A stretch of 64,000 bases of DNA from Aerococcus urinaeequi (GCF_001543205.1 NZ_CP014162.1:1949340-2013339); one strand, 5' to 3'. Shown: positions 17,360 to 30,582, numbered from the stretch's first letter. Translations and numbers: made by a program. Notes: generated by a model not told the origin, from the letters alone.

Positions 17360-18805
17360 ATGACATTTCAAAACAAAACCATGTTGATTACCTATTCTGA
17401 TAGTTTAGGTAGCAACTTAAAAGAATTGAAGACGAATATCGACCAATATTTTGGTCAAGCCATCGGTGGTGTGCATCTACTGCCATTCTTTCCCTCTACA
17501 GGTGATAGAGGGTTTGCTCCGGTTGACTACGGTCAAGTAGATCCAGCATTTGGTAACTGGGATGATATCAAAGCCCTAGGTGACAAATACTATCTCATGT
17601 TCGATTTTATGATTAATCACATCTCCCGCCAGTCCACGTATTACAAAGACTTTCAGGAGAAAAAGGACGCTTCTGACTATGCCGATTTATTTCTGAGATG
17701 GGAAAAATTCTGGCCAAGTGGACGACCAACACAGGCCGACATCGACTTAATCTATAAAAGAAAAGATAAAGCCCCCATGCAAGCCATCACCTTCGCCGAT
17801 GGTACTACGGAACATTTATGGAATACTTTTGGGGAAGAGCAAATCGACCTAGATATACGCCATCAAGTCACAATGGACTTCATCAAAGATACGATTGAAC
17901 AGCTAGTGGCAAACGGTTGCGATTTGATTCGACTTGATGCCTTTGCCTATGCAATTAAAAAACTAGATACCAATGATTTTTTCGTGGAACCAGAAATTTG
18001 GGACTTACTAGACCGAGTGCAAGCGGTTGCCCAAGAAGCAGGCGCGGATATTTTACCTGAAATTCATGAACACTATACAATTCCTTTTAAACTTGCTGAT
18101 CACGGCTACTTTGTTTATGACTTTGCTTTACCAATGGTTACCTTGTATTCACTGTTCTCGGGTAACACAGACCAATTAGCTAAGTGGTTGAAGATGAGCC
18201 CCATGAAGCAATTTACCACCTTGGATACCCATGACGGAATAGGGGTTGTCGATGTAAAGGATATTTTAACCGACGAAGAAATTGATTTTACATCCAAAGC
18301 CCTTTATAAGGTAGGGGCTAACGTTAAACGCAAGTATTCTTCTGCAGAATATAATAATTTAGACATCTATCAAATCAATACCACCTATTATTCAGCGCTA
18401 GGTGACGATGATAAGAAATATTTCATCGCGCGATTGATTCAAGCTTTCGCACCAGGAATTCCACAAGTGTATTATGTGGGTCTACTTGCTGGTAAAAATG
18501 ATCTAGAACTCTTAGAAAATACCAAAGAGGGGCGTAATATCAATCGCCACTATTACACTAGTGATGAAATTGGACGTGAAATACAACGTCCATTGGTCCA
18601 AAAATTATTGCAATTATTTACCTTCCGTAATGAAAGTGAAGCTTTTGATTTAGCTGGTGGTATCGAGGTTGCTACACCGGATGCACATACGATAATCATT
18701 ACACGCTATAATGCTGACAAATCAGTAATTGCTGAAGCAAACATAAACTTACTTGATTTACGCTACAGTATCTTTGAAAACGACCGTCCCGTTCATTTTG
18801 AATAG
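17360..18805 (+). CDS. gtfA: Sucrose phosphorylase, GH13_18
   Basis: Sucrose phosphorylase of 481 residues, which turns sucrose plus phosphate into glucose-1-phosphate and fructose. Catalytic residues are visible: nucleophile Asp193 (IRLDAFAY), acid/base Glu234 (LPEIHEHY) and transition-state Asp292 (THDGIG). In this operon it would process the sucrose left after alpha-galactosidase acts on raffinose, saving one ATP per glucose. The start is ATG after AAGAGGAG, 27 bases after msmG. Confidence 0.95.
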   Translation: MTFQNKTMLITYSDSLGSNLKELKTNIDQYFGQAIGGVHLLPFFPSTGDRGFAPVDYGQVDPAFGNWDDIKALGDKYYLMFDFMINHISRQSTYYKDFQEKKDASDYADLFLRWEKFWPSGRPTQADIDLIYKRKDKAPMQAITFADGTTEHLWNTFGEEQIDLDIRHQVTMDFIKDTIEQLVANGCDLIRLDAFAYAIKKLDTNDFFVEPEIWDLLDRVQAVAQEAGADILPEIHEHYTIPFKLADHGYFVYDFALPMVTLYSLFSGNTDQLAKWLKMSPMKQFTTLDTHDGIGVVDVKDILTDEEIDFTSKALYKVGANVKRKYSSAEYNNLDIYQINTTYYSALGDDDKKYFIARLIQAFAPGIPQVYYVGLLAGKNDLELLENTKEGRNINRHYYTSDEIGREIQRPLVQKLLQLFTFRNESEAFDLAGGIEVATPDAHTIIITRYNADKSVIAEANINLLDLRYSIFENDRPVHFE

Positions 18806-18819
18806 AAAGAGAGTATAAC

Positions 18820-19953
18820 ATGGTAGAATTAAACCTAAACCATATTTACAAAAAATACCCCGACGCCACTGACTACGCTGTAGAAGATTTTAATTTAGAT
18901 ATTAAAGATAAAGAATTCATTGTATTTGTCGGACCTTCTGGTTGTGGTAAATCCACTACATTACGTATGGTCGCTGGATTAGAGGAAATAAGCCAGGGGG
19001 AACTAAAAATTGATGGTGAAGTAGTGAATAACAAATCACCTAAAGATCGTGATATTGCGATGGTATTCCAAAACTATGCTTTATACCCACATATGACGGT
19101 TTACGATAACATGGCTTTTGGTTTGAAATTACGTAAATACGACAAAGTTGAAATTGACCGTCGCGTGAATGAAGCAGGAGAAATACTAGGTTTAACTGAT
19201 TTCTTACAACGTAAACCAGCAGACCTATCAGGTGGGCAACGACAACGTGTAGCTATGGGACGAGCAATTGTCCGTGATGCTAAAGTATTCCTAATGGATG
19301 AACCTTTATCAAACCTTGATGCCAAGTTACGTGTTTCCATGCGGACAGAAATTGCCAAAATCACTCGTAAAATTGGGGCAACGACCATTTATGTTACACA
19401 TGATCAAACCGAAGCAATGACATTAGCAGATCGAATTGTGATTATGAATGCAACGAAAAATTCTGATGATTCAGGCACAATTGGTCGCATTGAACAAATT
19501 GGTACACCACAAGAATTATATAATGAACCCGTAAGTAAATTCGTAGCTAGCTTTATTGGAAGTCCTTCAATGAACTTCTTTACAGTAACAGTAGGGGAGA
19601 ATCGTATTACCAATCAAGATGGTTTGGACATTGCTATACCAGAAGGCCAAGCTAAAATCTTACGTGACCGTGGTTACCTGGGTAAAGAAGTCATTTTCGG
19701 TATTCGTCCAGAAGATATCTTGGATACTAATATTGCCATTGAAGCCTACCCAGAGGATACCGTGACAGGTGAGGTAGTCGTTTCTGAATTACTTGGTCCT
19801 GAAACCATGTTATACCTAAAATTAGGTCAAACTGAATACGTTGCACGTGTATCTGCTCGTGACACATTTGAAGCGGGTGACAAAGTTGCCCTAACCTTTA
19901 ACATTACGAAGGGACATTTCTTCGACTTGGCAACAGAACAAGCAATTCGTTAA
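18820..19953 (+). CDS. msmK: Sugar ABC transporter ATPase MsmK
   Basis: MalK/UgpC-type ATPase, 377 residues: Walker A GPSGCGKST near residue 37, signature LSGGQRQRVAMGRA, Walker B LMDEPLSNLD, switch His VTHDQ, then a C-terminal OB/TOBE domain (from about residue 240). It powers MsmEFG and, in related bacteria, several other sugar importers. It lies 14 bases after gtfA, and a terminator follows it. Confidence 0.95.
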   Translation: MVELNLNHIYKKYPDATDYAVEDFNLDIKDKEFIVFVGPSGCGKSTTLRMVAGLEEISQGELKIDGEVVNNKSPKDRDIAMVFQNYALYPHMTVYDNMAFGLKLRKYDKVEIDRRVNEAGEILGLTDFLQRKPADLSGGQRQRVAMGRAIVRDAKVFLMDEPLSNLDAKLRVSMRTEIAKITRKIGATTIYVTHDQTEAMTLADRIVIMNATKNSDDSGTIGRIEQIGTPQELYNEPVSKFVASFIGSPSMNFFTVTVGENRITNQDGLDIAIPEGQAKILRDRGYLGKEVIFGIRPEDILDTNIAIEAYPEDTVTGEVVVSELLGPETMLYLKLGQTEYVARVSARDTFEAGDKVALTFNITKGHFFDLATEQAIR

Positions 19954-19970
19954 TATGCGAAGCATATCTT

Positions 19971-20000
19971 AGCTGGGGACAAAACTTCCCAGCTATTTTT
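19971..20000 (+). terminator. Terminator of the aga-msm operon
   Basis: AGCTGGG / CCCAGCT stem with a short loop, followed by a T-run at 19996-20000. Confidence 0.85.
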
Positions 20001-20011
20001 GACATTATTAA

Positions 20012-20039
20012 TGCAAACGCTTGCACAAACTGGTAGAAT
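20012..20039 (+). promoter_or_regulatory. LacI-type operator and -10 of dexB
   Basis: GCAAACGCTTGC (20013-20024) fits the GCAANCGNTTGC form used by MalR-like LacI-family repressors and also resembles cre. It lies six bases upstream of an extended -10 TGG-TAGAAT (20031-20039), so binding would block the promoter. Confidence 0.6.
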
Positions 20040-20065
20040 GGACTTAACAACATAAAACATCATAA

Positions 20066-21691
<1,626 letters not shown>

Positions 21692-21697
21692 AAAATA

Positions 21698-21747
21698 ATA
21701 TCAAAAAAGGGTAACCGCAATCGTTTGCGGTTACCCTTTTTTGATAT
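21698..21747. terminator. Perfect 23-bp-arm terminator containing a LacI-type operator sequence
   Basis: Two perfect 23-base arms (21698-21720, 21725-21747) with a TCGT loop and A/T-runs on both sides; it terminates dexB and, starting right at the galR stop, galR. The centre, GCAATCGTTTGC (21717-21728), also fits the GCAANCGNTTGC operator pattern seen before dexB. Confidence 0.92.
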
Positions 21748-22853
<1,106 letters not shown>

Positions 22854-22884
22854 AAAATTATCATATAAATCAAGGAGATTGCTT

Positions 22885-24057
22885 ATGGACACGACAACAT
22901 TAAATCAAGCTTTTACAGACATTTTCAACGAACAAGCTGATGCAACTTTTTTCTCACCAGGACGTATTAACCTAATTGGTGAACATACAGATTACAACGG
23001 GGGCCACGTATTCCCAGCAGCTATTTCACTGGGCACTTATGGTGTTGCCCGTAAACGAGATGACCAAATCTGTCGCTTTTATTCAGCAAATTTCAAAGAT
23101 GATGGCATTATTGAAATTAACCTAAATCAACTGATTCTAACAAAGGAAGACGGTTGGACGAACTATCCTACAGGGGTCATTAAATTTTTAATAGAAGCGG
23201 GTCATCCAATTGATACCGGTTTTGACCTATACGTATATGGGAATATTCCAAATGGTTCCGGTCTTTCATCATCAGCTTCACTTGAATTACTCACAGGGAT
23301 AGTTGCGGAAGAATTGTATGATTTAACACTAGAAAGACTAGATTTAGTAAAAATTGGTAAAAAAACCGAAAATGATTTTATCGGTGTCAATTCGGGTATT
23401 ATGGATCAATTTGCCGTCGGGATGGGGGCAGATAAACGTGCGATTTATCTGGATACAAATTCTCTCGACTATGAACTCGTTCCGCTAGATTTAGCTGATA
23501 ACGTAATTGTAATCATGAATACCAATAAACGCCGTGAATTAGCCGATTCTAAATACAATGAACGCCGGACTGAATGTGAAACAGCACTCGCCGAACTTAA
23601 CCAAAAGTTGACCATTGATTCACTGGGTGCGATTGATGCCAACACCTTTGATCAATATGCTTATTTAGTTCAAGATAGTAATCGTTTGAAACGTGCACGA
23701 CATGCTGTTTGGGAAAACCAACGAACGTCACTTGCACGACAAGCATTGCAAACTGGGGATCTATTAGCATTTGGTCGCTTAATGAATGCCTCCCATGTAT
23801 CATTAGAACACGATTATGAAGTTACCGGAATCGAGCTAGATACCCTGGTCCATACAGCATGGGCACAGGAGGGTGTATTAGGCGCGCGTATGACGGGCGC
23901 AGGATTTGGAGGATGTGGCATTGCCATCGTCGCAAAAGACAAGGTGGATGCTTTTAAAGAGCAAGTAGGATGTGTATATACTGAAACAATCGGCTATCCA
24001 CCACAATTTTATATCGCAGAAATCTCAAGTGGCGCGCGTGTACTAACAAGGAGATGA
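22885..24057 (+). CDS. galK: Galactokinase
   Basis: GHMP kinase of 390 residues that phosphorylates galactose at C1 with ATP. Motifs: galactokinase signature [19 protein letters not shown] near residue 26, ATP loop [15 protein letters not shown] near 118, and the third GHMP motif [12 protein letters not shown] near 345. ATG 22885 is chosen, 7 bases after AAGGAG; the frame is open from a TTG two codons earlier. It takes galactose released by alpha-galactosidase. galT follows after 4 bases. Confidence 0.97.
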   Translation: MDTTTLNQAFTDIFNEQADATFFSPGRINLIGEHTDYNGGHVFPAAISLGTYGVARKRDDQICRFYSANFKDDGIIEINLNQLILTKEDGWTNYPTGVIKFLIEAGHPIDTGFDLYVYGNIPNGSGLSSSASLELLTGIVAEELYDLTLERLDLVKIGKKTENDFIGVNSGIMDQFAVGMGADKRAIYLDTNSLDYELVPLDLADNVIVIMNTNKRRELADSKYNERRTECETALAELNQKLTIDSLGAIDANTFDQYAYLVQDSNRLKRARHAVWENQRTSLARQALQTGDLLAFGRLMNASHVSLEHDYEVTGIELDTLVHTAWAQEGVLGARMTGAGFGGCGIAIVAKDKVDAFKEQVGCVYTETIGYPPQFYIAEISSGARVLTRR

Positions 24058-24061
24058 TGAC

Positions 24062-25543
24062 ATGGCAAAACTAATTGATGCCTTTGTTACACAGGTTATT
24101 GAAAATAGTGATTATACAATAGACGACCATTTTTATTTACGCAATCGAATCTTAGCATTAACTGGTGAAGCAGGTGCCAATCAAGAAACAACTAGAACCA
24201 CCCTTATTTCCTTACGTGATGCCTTAGTAGATGTTGCTGTTGACAACGGAAAAGTAGGGGATTTAACAGAAGAGCGAGATACTTTAGGCGCTGCATTAAT
24301 GGATTTTATCACGCCAGCCCCTAGTGTTTTAAATCAACACTTTTGGGATACCTATCAAATTTCTCCAGAACAGGCCATCCAGGAATTTTATGCGCTGAGT
24401 CAACGTAATGACTATATTAAAGTAGGGGCCATTGCTAAGAACATTGCGTATACAAGTCAAACAGCCTATGGACCAATGGAAATTACCATTAACCTTTCAA
24501 AACCTGAAAAAGATCCCAAGGCAATCGCCGCCGCCAAAAAAGCGCAATCTTCTAGTTATCCTCTTTGCCAGCTATGCATGGAAAATGAAGGGTACCAAGG
24601 ACGAATCAACCATCCGGCGCGCGCTAACCACAGAATTATTCGTCTTCAATTAGGCGATGAGAAGTGGGGGTTCCAATATTCACCATATGCCTATTTCAAT
24701 GAGCATAGTATTGTATTAAACACACAGCATGTCCCCATGGTTATTTCAAAACAAACATTTGAACAATTATTAGACATTGTAGCTATTTTTCCTGGATATT
24801 TTGCTGGATCTAATGCCGATTTGCCGATTGTAGGAGGTTCAATTCTAACGCATAATCATTATCAAACGGGACGTCATGATTTCCCTATGGCTAAGGCACC
24901 CTTTGAAAGTCAATTCACGTTTGAAGGTTACCCAAACATCCAAGCTGGGATTGTCAAATGGCCCATGTCTGTGATACGTCTACAAGGAAAAGAACGCGGA
25001 GATTTGGTGACCCTGGCCGATAAAATCCGACTGGCTTGGCAAACATATGAAGATCCAAATCTAGATGTAATTGCATATACAGGGGACGAAGCTCATCATA
25101 CAATTACACCTATCGCCCGCAAAAATGGGGACAAATTCGAACTAGATTTGGTTTTACGTGATAATCATACTTCATCACAATATCCAGATGGCGTTTATCA
25201 TCCGCATCAAGATGTGCAACATATTAAACAGGAAAATATCGGTTTAATTGAAGTAATGGGCTTAGCTATATTACCATCACGCTTAAAAGATGAAATCTCG
25301 GCAGTTGCTGACTATCTATTAGATAAAGAAAATAATATTGCAGCTTATCATTTAACATGGGCACAAGAATTAAAGCAAAATTATCACCATACTTTTACTC
25401 CAGATACAGTGCATACTATTTTAAAAGATGAAATTGCAAATGTTTTTGTACGCGTCTTAGAAGATGCTGGTGTGTATAAAGATACACCAGCAGGAAAAGA
25501 TGGCTTTAATCGATTTATTCAATCGGTAGGTATCGTTTCTTAA
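24062..25543 (+). CDS. galT: UTP/UDP-glucose-hexose-1-phosphate uridylyltransferase, class II
   Basis: GalT of the Firmicutes class II type, 493 residues, colinear with known lactic-acid-bacterial GalT. It exchanges galactose-1-phosphate with UDP-glucose in the Leloir pathway. Diagnostic stretches include [16 protein letters not shown] with the Cys pair and [19 protein letters not shown] with the active-site His region. A 4-base gap and GGAGATG couple it to galK. galE and galM are not in the window. Confidence 0.96.
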   Translation: MAKLIDAFVTQVIENSDYTIDDHFYLRNRILALTGEAGANQETTRTTLISLRDALVDVAVDNGKVGDLTEERDTLGAALMDFITPAPSVLNQHFWDTYQISPEQAIQEFYALSQRNDYIKVGAIAKNIAYTSQTAYGPMEITINLSKPEKDPKAIAAAKKAQSSSYPLCQLCMENEGYQGRINHPARANHRIIRLQLGDEKWGFQYSPYAYFNEHSIVLNTQHVPMVISKQTFEQLLDIVAIFPGYFAGSNADLPIVGGSILTHNHYQTGRHDFPMAKAPFESQFTFEGYPNIQAGIVKWPMSVIRLQGKERGDLVTLADKIRLAWQTYEDPNLDVIAYTGDEAHHTITPIARKNGDKFELDLVLRDNHTSSQYPDGVYHPHQDVQHIKQENIGLIEVMGLAILPSRLKDEISAVADYLLDKENNIAAYHLTWAQELKQNYHHTFTPDTVHTILKDEIANVFVRVLEDAGVYKDTPAGKDGFNRFIQSVGIVS

Positions 25544-25553
25544 ACTTTTGATG

Positions 25554-25594
25554 CCCTCGTTTCTTGCTATTTGGAGACGGGGGTTTTCTTTTTC
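25554..25594 (+). terminator. Terminator after galT
   Basis: Ten-base-pair stem (CCCTCGTTTC / GAGACGGGGG with G-U pairs), then TTTTCTTTTTC. Confidence 0.85.
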
Positions 25595-25652
25595 TCTAAT
25601 GAAAATCAAATGCTATAATGGCATTAATGAAATTTAGAGGAGAGAACGTCTG

Positions 25653-26570
25653 ATGCAAAAAGAAGTAATAAAGCTATATAATGATCGTGATGATGTGACC
25701 TTAACTAGCTACGTGATTGATCCAATCCGCACAAGTAATGTGAATATTGAACGACCGGCCGTGATTATCTGTCCCGGTGGTTCATATATGTACTGTTCAG
25801 ATAGAGAAGCTGAACCAGTGGCATTGGCATTTAATGCTATGGGCTTTCACGCATTTGTCTTGCGATATTCGGTCTATGGGCAAGGGAAAACAACTGCAGA
25901 AATCATTGCAGAAGGGCAATTTCCGGTTAAACCTGATGTTATTTTCCCCCATGCGCTACAAGAAACTGCTAAGGCATTTGAAATTTTGCATCAATATGCG
26001 ACTGAGTGGCGCATTGATACTGATAAGATTGGCCTAGCAGGATTTTCTGCTGGTGGTCACAATACCGGGATGTACAGTAATGTATGGCATGAAGATGTGA
26101 TTCAAAATGCAACAAATTTGAAGGGCAAAGCCTTGAAACCAGCATTTAATATTTCTGCCTACGCCCTAACTGATATTGCCTATTATTATCACCAAAACAT
26201 TGCCAATTCTGACCCAAATATCAAGGCCTATGCAACAGCCATATCTTTAGCTTGCTTTGGAAAACCACTACCTAGTGAAGCAGAAATTGAACGTTATTCT
26301 GTCCCAGCTACTGTGAATGAACATACTGCACCAACTTTTATTTGGGCAACACGTGAAGATGATGTTGTTAACGTACGTGATTCCTTATCACTAGCCTTAG
26401 CATTAGAAGAAAATCACATTCCGTTTGAAATGCATATCTTCCAAGAAGGACCACACGGCCTTTCAGTGGCTAACGAGCTTTCTGCAACCATGCCCAATCA
26501 AGTGAATAAAACTGCCGCGCAATGGATACCTTTGGCAGAAACTTGGTTAAAAGAATTGATTTTAAAATAA
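25653..26570 (+). CDS. Alpha/beta-hydrolase, acetylesterase-like
   Basis: A 305-residue alpha/beta hydrolase of the BD-FAE/Axe-like group (carbohydrate or small-ester esterases). Seen are the oxyanion-type segment CPGGSYMY near residue 45, the nucleophile elbow GFSAGGH with Ser near 134, an acidic residue in TREDDVVNV near 235, and the final His in EGPHGLSV near 270. No signal peptide, so it acts in the cytosol. It follows galKT after a terminator and has GGAGAG before the ATG. Being next to sugar genes, it may deacetylate imported oligosaccharides, but nothing in the sequence fixes the substrate. Confidence 0.82.
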   Translation: MQKEVIKLYNDRDDVTLTSYVIDPIRTSNVNIERPAVIICPGGSYMYCSDREAEPVALAFNAMGFHAFVLRYSVYGQGKTTAEIIAEGQFPVKPDVIFPHALQETAKAFEILHQYATEWRIDTDKIGLAGFSAGGHNTGMYSNVWHEDVIQNATNLKGKALKPAFNISAYALTDIAYYYHQNIANSDPNIKAYATAISLACFGKPLPSEAEIERYSVPATVNEHTAPTFIWATREDDVVNVRDSLSLALALEENHIPFEMHIFQEGPHGLSVANELSATMPNQVNKTAAQWIPLAETWLKELILK

Positions 26571-26573
26571 AAC

Positions 26574-26615
26574 AAAAACGGCAACTCCAGCTCATTATGA
26601 AAGTTGCCGTTTTTA
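26574..26615. terminator. Bidirectional terminator
   Basis: AAAAACGGCAACT and its exact complement around a 15-base loop, between the esterase and chorismate mutase genes that converge here. Confidence 0.9.
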
Positions 26616-26623
26616 TTTTGCGG

Positions 26624-26902
26624 TTATTTTTCTTCTTGTTGAGCCATCCAATGCTCCTGATGACCGCGAGATATACGCATGATTTCAGTATATAAATCAG
26701 CTAATTCTTCTTTTAGTTCAGGGTTTTCTAAGTAGCCTTGAACTTTCTCAATGACTAACGCTTCACGACCAGCATCTAAAATGTCTTTATTATTTGCTAG
26801 CTTAACTTCAGCTACCTGTTCAACCATTTTCGTTCTTTCCTCAAATAATTTCACGATTTCTCGGTCAAGGCGGTCAATCTCTGTACGTTCTTTTTCTAAC
26901 AT
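26624..26902 (-). CDS. Chorismate mutase-like protein (AroQ fold)
   Basis: A 92-residue, all-helical protein of the AroQ type: RTEIDRLDREIVKLFEERTKMVEQVAEVK is the typical first helix with the conserved Arg and Asp, followed by the K-x-x-N-K-x-I-x-D-x-x-R-E segment. It would convert chorismate to prephenate. It is a monocistronic gene; no shikimate or phenylalanine/tyrosine genes surround it. Such single-domain forms are common in lactic acid bacteria. The start ATG follows AAAGGAGAAAG. Confidence 0.85.
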   Translation of the reverse strand: MLEKERTEIDRLDREIVKLFEERTKMVEQVAEVKLANNKDILDAGREALVIEKVQGYLENPELKEELADLYTEIMRISRGHQEHWMAQQEEK

Positions 26903-27224
26903 GTCTTTCTCCTTTAATGGGTCATTTAACTTTGTGATTTTTGTAAGTCTAGAATTTTATATCGGGAGGCGGATGACGAAGACAATATACTAGCTAGCTT
27001 GTCCGAACAATCCACTTTATCTAAGATATTTATTTTTCATAATATTGATTTAAACATTACTACTTCGTCTAATCCATTATAAGTAAGGACCAAATCAAAA
27101 GCAATTGCAAATGGGGATTGTCTACACTATCTAAATTTATTGACGAACGCGGAAAAAATCGTTATGATTTTTGAGTTGAAAAATGTGCATTATACAAAAT
27201 AAATAATATGAAGGGTGGATAGAT
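26903..27224 (+). promoter_or_regulatory. Spacer before dsdA with sigma-A promoter at 27140-27168
   Basis: AT-rich 322-base gap. The recognisable element is TTGACG (27140-27145), 17-bp spacer, TATGAT (27163-27168), about 57 bases ahead of the dsdA start. The rest shows no hairpin, repeat or small gene that I can support. Confidence 0.65.
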
Positions 27225-28577
27225 ATGTCAACAGAATCTATATCTAAAACAAGAGAACAGGTGAATCAAAGAACATTAGGTGATATTCGTGACCGTAAGC
27301 CCGTTTTTTGGGAGAATGATAGCCATGTACCTTTCAAGAACTTAAAAGGGCAACTGGATGTGTCAGTCCTAGAGATTAAAGACGCAGAGGCACGATTAAA
27401 ACGATTTGCACCATTTATCAAAGCAGTCTTCGAAGATACGGTGGCTTTAGATGGTCTGATTGAATCGCCAATTTCTGACATTGACAAATTCAAGAACGCG
27501 TTAGAAACCACTTATGATTTTTCATTTCCTGGCCAAATGTTCCTAAAACGGGATGACTTATTACCGATTGCCGGTACTATTAAGGCTCGAGGGGCTATTT
27601 ATGAAGTCTTGCATCATGCTGAAGCATTAGCCTTTGAAGAGAAATTATTATCAGGTTATGACGATGACTATTCGAAATTTGCGACTAAGACATTCCAAGA
27701 TTTCTTTAAACAGTACACTGTAGTAGTTGGGACGACTGGTAATCTTGGTATATCTTCAGGTGTGATGTCTGCCAAAATAGGCTTCAATGTCCAAGTTCAT
27801 ATGTCCCACGAAGCCAAGCAATGGAAGAAAGACTACCTAAGAAGCCACGGTGTCCAAGTTATCGAACATAAGACCAACTTCACAGAAGCCGTAGACCAAG
27901 GGCGTCAATCAGCTCAATCAGATCCCTATGCTTACTTTATTGATGACGAACATTCAATTCAATTGTTCTTAGGTTATACAACTGCAGCGTCAAGACTAGA
28001 AAAACAGTTAGCTGATCAAGGAATCGTTGTCGATGAAGACCATCCACTTATGGTGTATCTACCATGTGGTGTGGGTGGTAGTCCAGGTGGTATTACTTAT
28101 GGTTTGAAACAAATTTACGGTGATCATGTTCACTGCTTCTTTGCTCAACCAACTCATGTACCATCTATGTTACTAGGGTTAATCTCTAAGAAATTTGCAG
28201 ATATTTCAGTCTATGACTTTGGGATTGATGGCTTAACCGTTATGGACGGTCTAGCAGTACCTAGAACCTCTCAAATCGTGGCTAAATTAATGTCAGGTAT
28301 CTTTGATGGTGGTTATACATTGACTGACAAAGAGTCTAATCGCCTATTAACAACACTGAAAGATGTAGAAGATATTTTTGTAGAGCCAGCAGCCACAGCA
28401 GGATTAGTTGGTCCACAAAGACTCTTCACTACTGAAGCGGGGCAAAACTATCTGCGTCACAAGAACTTAACAGATAAAGTAGCTAACATGACCCATATTG
28501 CGTGGGCAACTGGTGGGTCAATGGTACCAGCAGACGAGCAAGTGTTATTCTACGAAAATAGTAAAGCCAATCAATAG
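27225..28577 (+). CDS. dsdA: D-serine ammonia-lyase
   Basis: PLP enzyme of 450 residues that deaminates D-serine to pyruvate and ammonia, giving detoxification or use of D-serine. The PLP lysine is in AGTIKARGAIYEVL near residue 117, the phosphate loop is VGTTGNLGISSG near 170, and a Gly-rich CGVGGSPGG segment lies near 285, all as in DsdA. RBS is AAGGGTGG. It has its own promoter and terminator; no dsdX or dsdC homologue is adjacent, although a sodium-type symporter gene follows as a separate unit. Confidence 0.93.
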   Translation: MSTESISKTREQVNQRTLGDIRDRKPVFWENDSHVPFKNLKGQLDVSVLEIKDAEARLKRFAPFIKAVFEDTVALDGLIESPISDIDKFKNALETTYDFSFPGQMFLKRDDLLPIAGTIKARGAIYEVLHHAEALAFEEKLLSGYDDDYSKFATKTFQDFFKQYTVVVGTTGNLGISSGVMSAKIGFNVQVHMSHEAKQWKKDYLRSHGVQVIEHKTNFTEAVDQGRQSAQSDPYAYFIDDEHSIQLFLGYTTAASRLEKQLADQGIVVDEDHPLMVYLPCGVGGSPGGITYGLKQIYGDHVHCFFAQPTHVPSMLLGLISKKFADISVYDFGIDGLTVMDGLAVPRTSQIVAKLMSGIFDGGYTLTDKESNRLLTTLKDVEDIFVEPAATAGLVGPQRLFTTEAGQNYLRHKNLTDKVANMTHIAWATGGSMVPADEQVLFYENSKANQ

Positions 28578-28613
28578 TGTGAATCGATAAGTCGAAATCA
28601 CTATAGAAGAAAA

Positions 28614-28649
28614 GGGTAATTGAGTGTCAAAGCTCACTTACTCTTTTTT
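28614..28649 (+). terminator. Terminator after dsdA
   Basis: GGGTAATTGAG pairs with CTCACTTACTC (one mismatch, one G-T) and is followed by seven T. Confidence 0.8.
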
Positions 28650-28998
28650 ATTTTGCCCAATTTTTAGCAACAATTGCTCTCAACCTATATCTCAAAAGCT
28701 AAAATATTGCAAAAAATTATCAGATTGCAAAAAGAGTGTTTTTAAAAAGAACAACTTTTGTTCTTAAAAGTTGTAAAATTTGTCCAAAAGCCGGAGTTTA
28801 AATTAAAGTTGTACTTTAAGAATCTTGTTAAAACCTACAATCCTTTGATGTTTCTTAAAAATAAGTTTGCAATTTTAATAATAAACCGTTTACATTCTTG
28901 ACGCTATTGAGTACAATATTAACTATAAATAAGTGCACTAATTAATTTATATTGTGAAATTTGCAAAAATCACTTGAGACAAAATTGTGGAGGTTATT
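28650..28998 (+). promoter_or_regulatory. Promoter region of GPH symporter with operator-like palindrome
   Basis: Sigma-A promoter TTTACA (28889-28894), 17-bp spacer, TACAAT (28912-28917). A half-matching cre (CCGTTTACA side) overlaps the -35 box. Farther upstream, AAGAACAA (28747-28754) and TTGTTCTT (28758-28765) form a perfect palindrome of unknown function. The remainder is A/T-rich. Confidence 0.6.
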
Positions 28999-30387
28999 AT
29001 GAGTCAAGAAAATAAATTGAGAGTAAGCCGTTCTTTCGGCATGCGCGACAAGCTAGGTTATTTGATTGGGAATATCGGTAACGATCTAACATTCTTCCTT
29101 GCTTCAAACTATTTCATGGTATTCTATACAAACGTTATGGGTGTTTCACCAGCAATGGTTGGTACACTATTTGGTATCGCTCGTTTAGTTGATGCTTTTA
29201 CTGATGTTGGTATGGGTGTTATTGCGGATAATGCTGTTACAACTCGCGTAGGTAAATTTAAACCTTGGTTACGTAGAATGGCTTTACCGGTCGGAATTGC
29301 AAGCGCTTTAATGTATAACAGTTTCATTATAGACTGGACACCAACAGCTAAAGTTATTTATATGTTTGTTACTTATTTATTATGGGGATCAATTTTCTAT
29401 ACTTCAATCAACATTCCTTACGGTTCATTAGCATCTGTGGTATCTGGTAAATCAGAAGACCGTGCGAACTTATCTACTTTCCGTTCAATGGGATCTACTT
29501 TAATCCAATTTAGTTTAGGTTTCGTTGTACCATTAATTGCCTATAGTGCAGACGGTAAAGTATTAGCTGATAACTTCATGTGGTTAGGTGTTGCCTTAGG
29601 TTTAGCCGCTGCTTTATGTTACTTAGCTTGTTACGGTATGGTTGAAGAACGTGTTGAATTACCACAAGGTGAAAAATTCAGTGTCGGACAAATGTTATCT
29701 GACCTTGGTGAATTGATTAAAGACCGTGGATTCTTAGGTTTAATGTTCTCTACAATGTTTATGTTGGCTGGTTTAATCTCATTAGGTCAATTATTACAGT
29801 ACATGTACTTAGACTACTTCCAAAATACACGTATCTTAACAATTGCCACTGCAGGTATGACTTTAAGTGCTTTATTAATCGCACCATTTGTAAGTTCAAT
29901 TACGAAAAAATTTGGTAAAAAAGAAGCTGGATCATTCGCCCTAATCGGTGCAGGCTTAATCTATGTCATTGCTTTCGTATTAAGAATTCAAAATCCATTA
30001 GTATTTGCCATCTTAGTTATCGTTGCTGGTATGGTTATGGGTTACTACACTATGGCAATGTACTCTTACGTAACAGACGTTATTGATGACTTCTACATCA
30101 AACGTGGTACACGTAAAGATGGTACAATCTACTCAGTTTACTCATTTACACGTAAAGTAGGTCAAGCGATTGCTGGTCTCTTAGCCGGTGCTTTACTAAC
30201 ACAAATTGGTTATGTTTCAGGTGCTGAACAACAAACTGCTGAAGTAGCGAATAGTATCTACAGCCTTGGTACAATATTACCAGGTGGATTACTATTAGCA
30301 GCAGGTTTAATCTTGTTATTCATGTATCCGCTAAACAAACAAAAAGTAAACGAAAATACACGTATTATCGAAAGCGAAACCAAATAA
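28999..30387 (+). CDS. GPH-family sugar:cation symporter (MelB-like)
   Basis: Twelve-helix transporter of the glycoside-pentoside-hexuronide family, 462 residues, in the MFS_2 group. The N-terminus GMRDKLGYLIGNIGNDLTF and the acidic helix-2 region RLVDAFTDVGMGVIAD, with Asp residues of the cation site, are typical. ATG 28999 is chosen, with GGAGG 5 bases upstream; an in-frame GTG at 28987 overlaps that site. Codon use is strongly biased, suggesting high expression. The substrate is unclear: a glycoside, hexuronide or xyloside is usual. No glycosidase gene is adjacent. Confidence 0.88.
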   Translation: MSQENKLRVSRSFGMRDKLGYLIGNIGNDLTFFLASNYFMVFYTNVMGVSPAMVGTLFGIARLVDAFTDVGMGVIADNAVTTRVGKFKPWLRRMALPVGIASALMYNSFIIDWTPTAKVIYMFVTYLLWGSIFYTSINIPYGSLASVVSGKSEDRANLSTFRSMGSTLIQFSLGFVVPLIAYSADGKVLADNFMWLGVALGLAAALCYLACYGMVEERVELPQGEKFSVGQMLSDLGELIKDRGFLGLMFSTMFMLAGLISLGQLLQYMYLDYFQNTRILTIATAGMTLSALLIAPFVSSITKKFGKKEAGSFALIGAGLIYVIAFVLRIQNPLVFAILVIVAGMVMGYYTMAMYSYVTDVIDDFYIKRGTRKDGTIYSVYSFTRKVGQAIAGLLAGALLTQIGYVSGAEQQTAEVANSIYSLGTILPGGLLLAAGLILLFMYPLNKQKVNENTRIIESETK

Positions 30388-30400
30388 TTCTTTTTGTAAA

Positions 30401-30500
30401 ATGAATGCTTTATTCAAGCATTCATGAAAACGCTTCATTATAGAACGTTCTTAGTTTTATCCGATGATCAGTCATCATCAGGTTAACTAGGGGCGTTTTT
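30401..30500 (+). terminator. Structured 3' region with terminator after GPH gene
   Basis: A perfect 10-bp hairpin (30401-30425, ATGAATGCTT arms) without T-run is followed by an extended structure in which AAAACGC (30427-30433) can pair with GCGTTTT, enclosing GATGAT/ATCATC, and ends in seven T at about 30495-30501. Confidence 0.6.
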
Positions 30501-30540
30501 TTCTTGGCTTTTTCAATTAAAGAATGATTCGTCATTTTGC

Positions 30541-30582
30541 AAAAAGCACCGAACCTTTCCAACTAAAGTGAAGGTTCGATGC
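30541..30582 (-). terminator. Terminator of the acd-etfBA-fnr operon
   Basis: Twelve-base arms (GCACCGAACCTT and AAGGTTCGATGC, one mismatch); on the minus strand the stem is followed by five T. Confidence 0.85.
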
